In this document: positions 41,756 to 53,850 of the stretch, in pieces
How the letters are laid out: every line of letters starts with the position of its first letter
How positions within the stretch are numbered: the first letter of the stretch is position 1
DNA from: Ornithodoros turicata
Taxonomy: Eukaryota > Arthropoda > Arachnida > Ixodida > Argasidae
DNA: 64,000 nt
Direction of reading: 5' to 3'
NCBI RefSeq assembly: GCF_037126465.1
Contig: NC_088207.1
Span: 248,001 to 312,000, forward strand
The notes under the pieces: generated by a model
Database searches by the model: none
Told to the model about the DNA's origin: nothing
What the model saw: the letters and a program-made list of their open reading frames with translations, nothing else
Made by a program: the position numbers and the translations under genes

Positions 41756-42825
41756 CTGATTTACAGACACTGAAAGCGTGGATCCGTACGGTTGCTTGGG
41801 CGGACAATGGAGAAGATGGGCTCGACATGTGTTATAGTAGTAGTATAGTAATACTGTTTGAAGGTGTCTTTGTTACTGTCCCCTTGACCATAAACGGTAA
41901 TTTTTGCCACTATCGATCAGTAGGTGCAGTAATATCTTTCCGATGGAAGCCTTTCTGAATATGTAGGCCCATACTCGGCGATGTGAATCCACTTGACGCA
42001 AAAGTCATCCAGAGCAACCCAAGAGTACATGCAGGTACACTCTCGCGGTTTCAGGTGTCTGTCCTGAACAGCGTTTGCACTTGTTGTGGAGTGTAACTGT
42101 TTTGCGTAACCTGTTGAGTGTCTTCGGTGTTGTTTGTAGTTACTCAATTTGGCTGATGGATTTTGCAGCACCCTGTAGGCCTATAGGCAAATAAATAACC
42201 AAGAAACTACGTGACAGTGTCTATTTACCATTACTTGGGTTCCGAGCTATCGCTTTGAAACACTGTAAAGCAGCATAAAGCTTTTAATATAAGAAAATTT
42301 ATCTGTTCGATATCCTGAGGGCTCATTACTCTAACGTCCGAATTTTCGTCCTAACTGCGGTCATAATTTTTTTAGAAAATAGATATTGAAGACGTCGGAC
42401 AACACTGTGTCGCACCAACTGCGTGTCGGTTCTCAACTACGGCGCATTGGATCCGCGCAACACAGAGTCTAAAACAATCGAAGTCGGCTACGCAGTCATC
42501 ACGAGCAGCAGCAGATAGTCGGGAACATATGACACCGTTCCTTGACAGCTTAGGGATTATTTCCAACCAGATGTCGTCCTGAGACATTTTACGGCGATTT
42601 TACTCGCAAATTAAATCTATTTAGCGTTCCCTGTCACATATAGCTCGAATAGCTGGGTGTACAAGCAAGATGTTAAAGCAAGCCGTGCGACTCCACCACA
42701 AAATCGTCACAAAGGTGGTTGTGTATGTGTAACCTGTCAGCTGTCAGGAACATGTGTACGAAATATCTCCCTCCAGGAAAATGTGCAGTCAGTCAAGTGG
42801 GAGTTCTTCTGGAACGAATAGTACA
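41756..42825. other. no gene recognised
   Basis: Unassigned DNA. Minus-strand open stretches at 41,917-42,171 and 42,372-42,587 lack recognisable domains. Confidence 0.5.
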
Positions 42826-42860
42826 CACACACAGACACAGACAGACAGACACACAGACGA
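42826..42860. repeat. (CA/GACA)n microsatellite
   Basis: ACACACACACAGACACAGAC-type simple repeat at the 5' edge of long repeat copy R1. Confidence 0.85.
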
Positions 42861-43190
42861 TGATGAGATGGGGGCGATGCCGGTCAGGAGGCCGGGCGCT
42901 GCGTAGGGTAAAAGGGCGACGGACGTCTGCATGCATCACGCGCTGCAAGACCTCGCGTTCCAACTGGTGGACGCGGCAGTTCATAAGTAAATACTGTAGG
43001 GCAGCACGCACATTGCATGTCGCAGAAAGGACGGAATACGGCCGAGGCGCTGCCTGATAACTGGGGTAAACGGAACGTTCAGCTGCATGCGGTGAAGAAG
43101 GGATGCGTAATGTCGCGGAAGGCCGGGTGGAAACAACAGTGAGAGAGACGGGTCTTGGGCTCCACAATAACATACTACACCGCTCCTATT
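42861..43190 (-). mobile_element. LINE C-terminal fragment within R1
   Basis: The minus strand carries LLMNCRVHQLEREV after a Cys-rich stretch, the pattern of the C-terminal finger of an RNase-H LINE. The corresponding R2 segment (50,880-51,200) reads YLLMNCPVHQLERE. Frames are broken in both. Confidence 0.5.
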
Positions 43191-44525
43191 TCTGTGTATA
43201 TCTTATTGGGCATTTCATGATAATTATCTCATTCTTTTTTGTGAGGCACTCCATGAATGATGTTGTCTAAGGTCTGGGGCCTCTGCTTTATATCTCTATT
43301 ACTTCTTGTTCTTGGCTACCAGGACGTCTACAATGGAAATCACTGTGAGGAACTCAGTTACTTGATGCGCACAAGCACATGGCTTCATCAAGACGCACTT
43401 CCACTTGAGAAGCCACCTCTTCACACAATATAATTCAAGTGGGGCAGGATGTTCTCTCTGTAGCTTCGTGACTAGACATTGATCATAAGGTTCGTATTGT
43501 AGTAGCACGAAAAATAATCGCGCTAAAAGGTTTGGACGGTCCAACACTCTGCCGAAAACAGGAATGAAAATTCACGCATCCAAAACGAAATAAGCGAGTG
43601 CAGCTTCGTAATGTAGTTCCTGAGGCTCTAGGATCTGTTCATAGTAAATAGCCATAAAATACATATATAACTCGCGGATGTCAAGAGCAGTGATTCCCCA
43701 TTTTTTATTTTACCAATCAGTCAATCAATCAATAAGAGCATTCAGCGCGTGTTCAAACATCGGCCACTCGCATTCGTATTCCACCTCTGCCCTTTTAGCG
43801 CGCCCCTTAAAGCTGAAGCTTTTTTTTAAAAAGCACATCCGTCCAGGTTGAATCCCAAACTATAACGACGTTTTCTTCATTCCTCGACAGTAACGTCAAA
43901 AATTCGACGCCAATGAGCGTAGTAGTTTCCGTGCGATTTGATGCTATGCATGGCAAGAGCAGGCCTTGAGAATATGGTTTGTTTGTGCTTCTGGACATCC
44001 GACAAAAACGTCACACGCCAGGGTGGTAGGCAGAAAATATTTCGGGAGGGGCGGGGGGGTCTATGGGGACTTTACAAGGAGGAGACGAATTTCCCCTGTG
44101 CTTCCCTCTCCCAAATGCACAACGAAAGGTACAACTCCGGGGAGGGTTTGAACCCCCTAAACCACCCCCTGGCTAATCCCCTGTCACACGCAAATGTCGA
44201 ATCAGAGAGCGCCCTCTGGCGACCGGCGCGCGGGCGGACGTCTGCAAGTCGCGAAGACTCGGTGATCATGTCATAAATGTCACTGCTGGACTATCGCCGG
44301 ACGTGCGAACACAAAGTGCTAGAATTCGTACTCATAAGCCAAAGGCGGCGTATTTGTCTAGTACTTTTCACTGGGCGTATATTGCGGAATTGGGATTGCG
44401 GTGTGAACGCGAAGCAGATGAACTCGGAGACCAAGGAAGAAGGAAAACTAAGGAGGGAGCGCTGCAGTTTGTTTCCGAATCACGAACATGCAGTGGAAGT
44501 GACGACATATAGTGCACGTCTTCAG

Positions 44526-45785
44526 CAGAGGAAGCACAGTAAGCGGGTTTCGCCGCCGCGACAATAGTGTCGCCGCTGGCATTTCCCGCCAAATTCCGGC
44601 TATTTACTTTCCATTGGCTCCGGTCCCCCATGTGACCTTTCTCGATCATGATTGGCTGAGGCTCATTTAACCGGTGGATTCGCTCGCGTTCGTTTCTCCG
44701 AGGCGCCGACCCGTCTGACCGTTGTGTAGCTGGCGTCTACGTATGTGAGCAGACAGTGATTTCGTTTCGTGGATTTCGAAGATGTTCGAGCCATGGACGA
44801 ACGTCTGAATGGAAGGTAAGCAGACAAACGTATGATGCATGTCGGTGATCAGACTTTTAATACTGTCGCCTAACTGTGTGCATGGAGGTACGCCTTGTCC
44901 CGTATTACATCACTTTCTGCCGGTTATCAGTCATGATCTGGTTGATGATTCTGCGTGGCGTTACTTGTTGCGTTTTGTTTCGCTATTTGAATGTGTCTGA
45001 TGTTTAATACACTGGTGTGCATGAAAAGGAAAACATCGTGCATCGCGTACGCAGGGCTCCTCGAATTTTGTCATTAGTCGACATTAGGCGCGTATCGATA
45101 GCATGTCTTACAGAGCGTATTCAGGCAATTAACGTTGCCTGTGCTCGGGTTTACCATATCGTTAACAGGTTCTTTTTTTTTTTTTTTCATTCAGGCACCG
45201 ACAGCTGTTCGTGGCCCTGCGATCCTCGAGCATTGGCCCCTGTCACCAGAAAATTCGACAGTTGTGCTGAGATGAAGCGGATGGCTTCTGCGACTCATCA
45301 CGTGATATATGTGTATAATAATACCTACTTTCTCCAAACCGAATAGGTTCCCTTAAGGATTGTATAATATGATAGTCACGCCTTCTGTTGCTCGGCACTA
45401 TTTATTCTTTATTTATTCTGCAGTATTCTGTAATAATCGTGTAGATTTACTTGCATTCAAATGTTGCTTCTTGTTTATATGTTTACCGTGTCAATAAATT
45501 TGTACATGTGAATTCCTTCGTCTTCTGGATTTTCATTTTCTGCTTCCCGATGATATTAGCAGATGGCCTGGCGAAGCGCTCGGAACAGGGGGGGGGGGGG
45601 AGATAATTCAAGTGAGAGGGTGTGGAGAGGACACGCAGCGCACATGCGCAGTTCAATCAGCCAGCGCCCGCTTTTTGGCGCCGTTTTCCGGCTACTTTGT
45701 CGTGATTCGTTATTGATGATCACGTGGTCAAGGGGGGCGGTGGTTTTCGTGGCGAAACTGTGGAAGCTACAGCTGCACTCCACTG
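44526..45785. mobile_element. 1.26-kb TIR element (hAT-like?) with TCTTCAG duplication
   Basis: Absent from R2 and R3 at the same place. TCTTCAG occurs on both sides (44,519-44,525 and 45,786-45,792). Ends are CAGAGGAAGC and, reverse complemented, CAGTGGAGTG, with GTTTCGCC shared further in. CA-starting ends with a 7-8-bp duplication suggest hAT, but the match is weak. It carries a mini-gene (next entry). Confidence 0.65.
44793..45500 (+). CDS. possible two-exon mini-gene inside the 1.26-kb element
   Basis: An ATG at 44,793 opens a frame that reaches a consensus donor (GAAG|GTAAGC, exon end 44,815). A T-rich acceptor (...CATTCAG) ends at 45,194. The joined frame would stop at 45,268-45,270, giving a peptide of only about 32 residues. 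An AATAAA is at 45,493-45,498. The unit looks like a transcribed gene whose middle coding exons are missing, as in internally deleted transposons. No protein family is recognisable. Confidence 0.35.
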
Positions 45786-46797
45786 TCTTCAGCACGCCAT
45801 GTAGGTCAGGTGACCGAAGCCGACCAATCTGCGGTGAGACGTCACTACACCTGGGAGTGTGCGACAAACCGGAAGGGTCACGCGTAGGGCGGCATAATTA
45901 CGAGATACTACGGCCGGACAAGTGATGCGATAAATTTCGTAGCAGTGTCACTGCACGCTGTGAACTTTTAGGAGAAGCAATTAAACTTCAATTAACCTAC
46001 ACTCTTAAAAAAAAGGGTGTACCTTAACTCCTTTCCTTGCCACATATATAACACCCTTTTGGATAGTACAATTACGCTCAAAAGGGTGTCTCCTCACTCT
46101 CTCAAGGGAGTAGCATAACACCTTCTCCCTGCCGGGGAGTAATATTACTCTCCAGTAGGGAGAAAGTTGTTATGCTACTCCCTTGAGGGAGTGAAGAGAC
46201 ACCCTTTTGAGCGTAGTTGTACTCTCCAAAAGGGTGTTATATATGTGGCAAAAAATGAGTTAAAGTACACCCTTGAATTTGAATTGAATTTATTTAAACT
46301 TTACAATGCTTAATGAACAGTACAGTTTATACAGAGGGAAGACCCAGAGGGAAAAGTATCCGTTTAAAGGGTCTCCCGTGTGACATACAAAGATTAGAGC
46401 CATGAAAAAATGCAAAGGTAAAAACAATACACAAGCATGATACACAAAATACATAAAAACATAATACATGAAAACAATGCAAAGATGAAAAGCAATGCAC
46501 AAAAATACACATGTAATAGCAAGGCACGCACTAGACACAGCTGCACATCTTTGTGCCCCAAATCAGTAATATTATCTTATGTAATATATAGTTAAATTAA
46601 CCTTTATACATTTTTGACATCAAAAAATATTCCGCTAGTTTTTTAAATTCAGAAAACTGTTTGACGCTTTTTATGTTTGGTGGTATGCTGTTCCATTCAT
46701 TTACACCACGAAAAAAAAAAGTTAGTTTCCCGTAGTTAGTTTTAATGGTAGGGAAGTTAAAGAAACCTTCAGCCCCTGCTCTCGTGTGGTGAACAGC

Positions 46798-49400
46798 TCA
46801 AAGTTCATCGTAGTTCATGGCTACAGAAAGGAAGTGTCCGCTCAAAACGCCAAATGTTATATGTAATATGTGTTGAGATATTATTTGTTTAATAGCTAGT
46901 ATCTGGTGATCGTGCATGATTGTAGCAACAGAAGACAAGTATGGTAATCGAAACATAACCCTTATAGCATGATTCTGACCAGTTTCCAGAGCACGTAAAT
47001 GGGTGTTGTAAGTAAGGCCCCAGACACTTGCACAACAAGAAACATATGAGTGCACAAAAGCGTAGTAAAGGTTTAAAACAATGGGCGCAGGAAAGAAATG
47101 TCGAGTTCTAGTAAGGACGCTAATACCATAAGAGGTTTTACGTATGATACTTCGAATATGGGACTGAAAACGTAAATGATGGTCGAAAAGCTCGCCAAGA
47201 AATTTGACCTCTTTGCTAAACTGAATAGGGGCGTCGTGAATGGACAACGTAGGGCAAAAACCCAGGCTACGTTGAGGACTGTGAAATATCATGGAAACAG
47301 TCTTTGTAGCGTTTAATTTTAGGTCATTTACATGGCACCATCCAATCAAGTTGTCAATGTCGGAGTGAAGATCTGGAACCATTTGCGTGTCGGCCAGTGA
47401 TGAGCAGAGTAGTGTCGTCAGCAAACAAAAAAAAAACAAAAAAAAAACATGTGAATGATGAATGCATAAGGGGAGATCATTTATATAAACGAGGAAGAGA
47501 AGTGGGCCCAATGTAGAACCTTGTGGGACACCAGCATGTAACACAGCAGGGGATGAAGTACTATCTAAATTTTACAACCTGTATTCTGTCTTGCAAAAAA
47601 CTGTGTATAAGTGATAGAGCTGGACCGCAAATTCCATAAGCTGTTAATTTGGAAAGGAGTATTGTGTGATGCACGCAATCAAATGCTTTAGAAAAATCAA
47701 CAAAAACCAAGAGGGCTATGCCTCCACTGTCCAACGAATACTTAATTCTATCGCAAAAATTAATCAGGGCAGTTTCAGTCGAGTACTTGCTACGAAATCC
47801 ATGTTGATTGCTGCATAGTATATTAAATTTCTCAAGATACTTAACAAGGCAGCTGTAGAGTAACCGTTCGAAGATCTTACTAATCGCCGGCAAGATAGAG
47901 ATCGGCCGATAGTTATTTACATCTGAGTTGTTACATTTTTTAAATAGCGGAATAATTACGACATGTTTCAGTGCCTTAGGAAACGTGCAGTGTTTGAAAG
48001 AAAGATTGATAATGTGTGCGAGGACAGGGGAGATAACGTCTCGAACAAGTTTCAGATTTGCCACAGTTATGCGACCGTAACCTGCGGAAACGTTACGGAG
48101 TGATGATATCACACGCGACACTTCCAACGGGCACGTAGGTTGTAGGAAGAAAGACTGAGATACACGCGGTACAACGGGAACAAAATGTGACTGAGGTGAC
48201 TGTGATATGTCTGTTAAATTCCTAACTGTAGAAATGAAGTGATTACCGAAAGCAGATGGCGATGTCATGTGAATCATGATAACTTACACCATTGGAAGTA
48301 ATCTTATCAGGAAATGACTGGCGGCTCTGTCTATTAAGGAAGGAATTAACGATTTTCCACTTATTTTTGACGTTTATGCAAGATGCAATCCTTGAGTGAA
48401 AATACTGTCTCTTAGCACTGTGTAGTACTCTGGATAAATGTTTGGAATACAGCATATATCTCGCTCACAAATTAACATTAAATGGGTTACTCTTAAGTTT
48501 CCTACTGAGATTATGCTTATTCCGCATTGATATATATATATACATAAGAATGCCACGGGTAATCTACGGATTTCGGCCATGCAAGTGCTTATTCCTAGAT
48601 AAAGTCGTGGTTGTGTTACGATCAATAGCATTAATAAGACAAGCAGAAAAAGTGTTATATGCATCATCAACGTGCTCACACTTATAAATGGTGGTCCAAC
48701 CGACACCGGCCACGTCACAAAAAAAGCGCTCCGAATTAAAACGCACGAAGGAGCCCCTATCATCGCCACAGAGTCTGGACTGGAAAGTGGCAGATACGGC
48801 ATAATAAAGGTACGTCAATTTCAATAACCTCAGCATGTGACAGTAAACAGTCTTTGACCCATATGTGGTCTATTAGAGTAGATGTACTGCATGTTACTCT
48901 GGTAGGTGACGTAATCGGACATGTGAAACCGTAACTAGTAAGGCAACTAGAAAAGGCTACAGTAGTAGGCGAAATAGTATCTAATAAGTTGATATTAATA
49001 TCACCAGTAAGTACAACACACTTATTTTCCAAACTCAACTTGTGTAACAACATATCTAAAGAACCAGTGAATTGGGTGACATTTACAGATGGGGAACGAT
49101 ATAACACGCCGACGACAACATTTCTATGCGCGCCGGACAAACAGCTTTTATCAACTTCAGCCCATACGCTTTCGCAACATGGAATATCAAAGACAATATC
49201 ATTGCGGAAAATATACCGTATTTGTGAAGCAATAAAGAGGCTTACTCCACCACCGACATTAGTGAGAGATTGATCACGGAAAACATGCTCAGTAACGTAG
49301 TTTTTGTACTGGTAAAGGGAGGTCTCATCGCTATTTAACCAAGTTTCGCTGATTGCGACAAGAGAGTAAGGCAACGGCCTGCAGCACAAAAATCGTCTAT
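46798..49400 (-). pseudogene. LINE ORF2: endonuclease and reverse transcriptase (frameshifted)
   Basis: The APE-type endonuclease (49,389-48,760) shows AISETWL, GGGVSLFI, VVGVLYRSPS, LTGDIN and TLIDHIW. The reverse transcriptase (48,277-46,798) shows NYRPISILPAISKIFERLL, QHGFRSKYSTETAL, VDFSKAFDCVHH, GVPQGSTLGPLLFLVYIND and NDLKLNATKT. Together these nick the target and prime reverse transcription. Frame breaks occur near 48,760, about 48,260, about 47,555 and around 47,425-47,455. The catalytic FADDT (47,411-47,425) is present but thrown out of frame by expanded poly-T runs. No RNase H. Pseudogene. Confidence 0.88.
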
Positions 49401-49516
49401 TTCATGTAAGTGTCGTCTTAAACTTCTCGCACTAAAGTGAATTAAAGAAAATTCCATCAACGCAATAGGGGAACAAAACAGAACACAGCCTTAGTCACCA
49501 GTTGGCAGCAAAGGGC

Positions 49517-50217
49517 CTATTTTCGCAATATCTGCTTCGTGTCTGATTCGGAGGACCGAACTCTCCGTCGAAAGTCGTCCTTTAATCTGGCCCTGGTCGG
49601 TTCAAACGAATTTCCAGTTACTAGATTTTGCAACGGTTCGCGTTTTTGCAAGCAGTTTTTTGTTGATAGGCGTAAGATGGTCATTAAAGTAAATGGACCT
49701 AGTGCCGTTTTTAAAACCCAAGTCCACAGCGCAAAGGCGTGCTCTCTTAGCCTTCGTCTGAAACGCATTCTTTTTACTCCTTGAAACAAAGCGGAGAATA
49801 ATATTTTTCCCAGATTTGTCATAAGTTGGTACACGATGCACAACATCAATATCAGTTTCATCGACGTGCTTATCGATTTTACACCAATGGCCTGTATAAT
49901 CTTCACGCAGTCTTCTCCCTGGTTTTCAGGTACTCCCTTGATCTCAATCTAGAATACTGTTCGAGGTCATTCACTCTTTCCGCTAGCTCCTCGTTAACTT
50001 TTCGCAGTTTAGTATTTTCCACAAGAACAGCTTCCAACTTTTTTTGCGTTTCACAAAATTTTGCATTGATGAAGGACATGCTTTTGCTCACTTCTTGAAT
50101 TTGTGCGGACATAGCAGAGCTGCATGATCTGAACTCCTGTGATATGTCATGTATAGCACTCATTATTTGACTCTTCATGTCTTTGATTTGCTTTTCCAAT
50201 TCGACATTAGTCGACAT
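49517..50217 (-). pseudogene. LINE ORF1 (coiled-coil RNA-binding protein), frameshifted
   Basis: Starts ATG at 50,217. About 85 residues of coiled coil follow (repeated QI, EL and KL heptads), ending in AERVNDLEQYSRLR, the typical start of the L1/CR1-type ORF1 core. After a frameshift near 49,910 the frame at 49,841-49,602 reads HRVPTYDKSGKNIILRFVSR, KAKRARL and NDHLTPINKKLL, the rest of that RNA-binding core. ORF1 proteins coat the LINE RNA. Broken here. Confidence 0.8.
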
Positions 50218-50745
50218 GGTTATTGTACGCGGTTACACAACCTCACACTGTCACAAGAACCAAGAGCCAGGATAAAATGACAAGGGTTATAGAAAGCGCT
50301 ACAAACTGTTAAGATATTGAAAATTAGACTTGTGCAGTTGGTAGCGGCCTGGTTCAGGTGAACAGTGTAAGTGATGAGCAGATGCAGATCTGGTCGCTTA
50401 TAACGGAACCAGTCGTTGATTGAAGCGCCGTCTTCGAAGCTTTCGAGTAGTGCACGTGTCGGTGCGGCAATGCTCTATCCCAAGCAGCACAATGTACTGA
50501 AAGTCGAGTGCAATAGGGGTGGACGGTATGTGTCTTTATCAATGTTCTTTAGTTTCATCAGTCTGTTCAAGGCCTTCCACCTACCCGTCCACCCCTATTG
50601 CACTCGACTTTCAGTACATTTTGCTGCTTGGGATGTTGTAGCAACCCGTCATGCCGCAAATCTGTTAAGATAGTGAAAATTAGACTTGTGCAGTTGGTAG
50701 CGGCCTGGTTCAGGTGAACAGTGTAAGTGATCGCCCTAAGTGTCG
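50218..50745 (-). repeat. LINE 5' UTR with 70-bp direct repeat and 46-bp inverted repeat
   Basis: Direct repeat: 50,307-50,376 and 50,664-50,733 (CTGTTAAGATA ... GTGTAAGTGAT). Between them lie inverted arms 50,481-50,525 and 50,586-50,632 (CAAGCAGC...CAATAGGGGTGG). The direct repeat may be a duplicated promoter monomer or a target duplication of a separate small insertion. Confidence 0.7.
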
Positions 50746-51630
50746 CCCTTTTTTTAAGAGTGTACGATTAACGTACAAGATTAAGATCTTCGGCGAACTA
50801 CGGCTAGCTAGTAGGGGATAATTGTTTATCTCAGTTGATTCCGCTCACCCACACTTCCGGAACCGCGCGGATGAGATGGGGGCGATGCCGGCCAGTAGAC
50901 TGGGCGCTGCGTAGGGTAAAAGGGCGACAGACGTCTGCATGCATCCCGCGCTCCGAGATCTCGCGTTCCAACTGGTGGACGGGGCAGTTCATAAGTAGGT
51001 AGTGTCACGCACATTGCATGTCGCAGAATGGTCGGACAGAACACGGCCGAGGCGCTGCATCATAACTGCATGGGGTAAACGGAACGTCCATGTGCATGCG
51101 GTGAAAAAGGGATGCGTAATGTCGCGGAAGGCCAGGTGGAAACAGCAGTGAGAGAGACGGGTCTTGGGCTCCACAATAGCATAGTACAACGCTCCTATTT
51201 TTTGTGTATATCTTATTGGGCATTTCATGGTAATTAACGCCTTTTTTTGTGTGGCCCGCGATGAATGGTGTCGTCTAAGGTCAGAGGCCTCTGCTTTATA
51301 TCTCTATTACTTCTTGTTACTTGGCAACCAGGACGGCTACAATGGATATCACTGTGCGGAACTCATTCACTTGATGCGCAGAAGCACATGGCTTCATCAA
51401 GACGCACTGCCACTTCAGAAGCCACCTCTTTGCACACGATATAATTCAAGTGGGGCAGGATGTTCTGTCTGTAGCGTCGTGACTAGACATTGATCATAAG
51501 GTTCGTATTGTAGTAGCACGAAAAATAATCACGGTAAATGGTTTGGACGGCAACACTCTGCCGAAAAGAGGAATGAAAATTCACGCATCCAAAACGAAAT
51601 GAGCGAGTGCAGCTTCGTAATGATCCTCTA

Positions 51631-51838
51631 CACTGTTAAAACAGAACTTCACCACATAGCACGCTCCACGCCAACCTTCATTATGAATGATATCATTCTG
51701 TGCATTGATTTGATGAAAATGGGAGCAGGCGCCTATCTGGGACAAGATAATCTGTCCCAGATTGGCGCCTCCCCCCTGTTTTGAACAAATCATGACACAG
51801 AATGATATCATTCGGTAGGATGGCTGGCTAGGAGCGTT
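51631..51838. mobile_element. palindromic MITE related to the gypsy target
   Basis: Begins CACTGTTAAAACAGAACTTC after TA. It contains the palindrome GGCGCCTATCTGGGACAAG / CTGTCCCAGATTGGCGCC. It is absent from R1 at the homologous place (about 43,620). Same family as the MITE at 31,747-36,717. Confidence 0.8.
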
Positions 51839-52974
51839 TTACGTAGGATCTGCTCATAGTAAATAATCATGAAATACATATATAACTCGCGAATGATAGG
51901 AGCAGTGATTCCCTTTTTTATTTTACCAATCAATCAATCAACCAATAAGAGCATTCAGCGCGTGCTCAGACATCGGCCACTCGCATCGGTATCCGCCTCT
52001 GCCCGTTTAGCGCGCCCCTCGAAGGTGAAGCTTTTTTTAAAGATACTGCCATATCCGTCCAGGTTGAATCCGAAACTATAACGCCGTTTTTTTTATTCCC
52101 CGACAGTAACGTCAAAAATTCGACGCCAAGGAAGTAGTAGTTTCAGTGCGATTTGATGCAATGCATGGTAAGAGCAGGCGTTGAGAATATGGTGAGTTTG
52201 TGATTTTGGACATCGCACAAAAACGTCACACGCCAGGGTGGTAGGCAGAAAATATTTTGGGGGCGGGGGTTCTATGGGGACTTTACAAGGAGGATGAGGA
52301 TTTTCCCCGTGCTTCCCTCTCCCAAATGCACAACTGAACGTACAATTCTGGGGATGGTTTGACCCCCTAAACCACCCTCTGACTAATCCCCGGTCACAGG
52401 GAGCGCCCTCTGGCGACGGGCGGGCGGACGTCTGCAAGTCGCGAAGACTCGTGATCATGTCATGAATATCACTGCTGGAATATCGCCGGACGTGCTAGCA
52501 CCGTGGCAGAATTCATACTCATAAGCCAAAGGCGGCGTATTTATCTAGTACTTTTCACTGAGCGAATACTGCGGAATTGGGATTGCGCTGTGAACGCGAA
52601 GCAGATGAATTCGGAGACCAAGGAAGAAGGAAAGCTAAGGATATAGCGCTGCCGTTTGTTTCCGAATCACGAACGTGTAGTGGAAGTGACGACATACAGT
52701 GCACGTCTTGTAGATCAGGTGACCGGAGCCGACCAATCTGCGGTGAGACGTCATTACACCTGGGAGTCCGGGGCAAACCCGAAGGGTCGCGCGTAAAGGG
52801 GCATAATTACGAGATACTACGTACGACAACTAATACGACAGATAAGTGATGCTATAAATTTTGCAGCAGTGTTCCGGCACGCTGTGAAGTTTTAGGAGAA
52901 GCAATTACGCTTCAATTAAGCTACGATTAAGGTACACGATTAAGATCTTCGGTGAACTGTGGCTAGCTAGATGG

Positions 52975-53850
52975 ATAATTGTTTGTCTCAGTTGGTTCCC
53001 CTCACCCACACTTCAGGAACCGCGCGGAATGACGTCACACTCTCTCCTTATTTTTTTCCCTCTCGTTGCGGACAATCTTCTGCCCCGCGCCCCCATTCGT
53101 GTCCCTGGCCTACGTCATCATGGTGTTACTTTGGGTGGGGCTTCCTTAGCTGCAGAGGCAGTGCGAAACTTTAATACTGGTTTATTTAACATGAAAGCTG
53201 TTCGGAAGATAAATTTAGCGAGGTTCGACGACTTGCGCCGGTCATCTACAGTGTTATCGCAGCATACAATTTTGCCGAAACAGAGGATCACAAGATCATC
53301 ATCCAGTGGATCCCAGTGCATTGCGGCATCAGTGGAAATGAGAAGGCGGACCAGGTTGGGGGGAGCTGAATGGCTCACCATAAAAAACTACTCATAAAAT
53401 CTACTTCATGCAAATCTGATGCAAAGTACTTGCTTGCCTCCTTACGTTATCGCCCCTCTAAAAGCATGTGGACAAGTGACGTCATGAATCAATCGTTCCT
53501 GCACCGACTGCCTCCCATCAAAGATGCCAAGGCCGTTAGAGTCCGTCACCCGTCGCCTGCGACACAACGTCCCGTACGCAGCATTCCTTCATAAGATAGG
53601 TGTCGTTGGATCGTCGAACTGTTCAACTTGCAGAACTGTGGAGAACACGGAGCACCTGCTCGTCACCTCCCGACGCTTCGATTCTAGTCGACGAACACTG
53701 AAGAACGCCCTTGCGAAACTTGACAACCTATCTTTTAGCGTTGAGAAGGTACTGGGGAGCTGGCAAAGCCAGCACCAGCAACCTGCGCTGTGTGCACTGA
53801 CGAACTACCTCAAGGATGTACGTGCTGAAATAATCTTTTAGATTATTCAG
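52975..53850 (+). pseudogene. LINE 3' fragment: RNase H and zinc-knuckle (R2 copy)
   Basis: RNase H signature KIIIQWIPVHCGISGNEKADQV at about 53,287-53,355. The zinc-knuckle region NCSTCRTVENTEHLLVTSRR is at about 53,620-53,680, with the last Cys replaced by Ser. It ends with VEKVLGSWQSQHQQPALCAL. Frames shift between the parts. It lets the empty site of the 6.76-kb TIR element be read (about 53,735). Confidence 0.75.

Larger units (their letters stand above)
46275..50745 (-). mobile_element. nearly full-length CR1/L2-like LINE, broken
   Basis: About 4.47 kb on the minus strand: 5' UTR 50,745-50,218, ORF1 50,217 to about 49,520, ORF2 about 49,400-46,800, 3' UTR and an ATTCAAATTCAA-type tail at 46,275-46,295. 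It sits in the right end of the CACTCTT element. CCCTT on both sides (46,270-46,274 and 50,746-50,750) may be the target duplication. Several frameshifts make it inactive. Confidence 0.88.
46000..50762. mobile_element. CACTCTT-ended palindromic element (CACTA-like MITE), split by a LINE
   Basis: The left end is CACTCTTAAAAAAAAGGGTG and the right end, reverse complemented, is CACTCTTAAAAAAAGGGCG. TA flanks both (45,998-45,999 and 50,763-50,764). R2 and R3 show the empty site CTACGATTAA. The non-LINE part is a nearly perfect 265-bp palindrome (46,010-46,272, centre about 46,137). CACT ends with a 2-bp duplication suggest CMC/EnSpm, but this is not proven. Confidence 0.8.
42861..50870 (+). repeat. 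long repeat copy R1, tandem with R2, heavily interrupted
   Basis: Starts ATGAGATGGGGGCGATGCCGG and matches R2 from 50,871 onward. It is interrupted by a 1.26-kb element (44,526-45,785) and by the CACTCTT element (46,000-50,762). It resumes at 50,763 and ends at CCGCGCGGA (50,870), where R2 begins directly. R1 therefore lacks the RNase H LINE part. Between R1 and R2 about one base in ten differs by eye. Confidence 0.85.
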
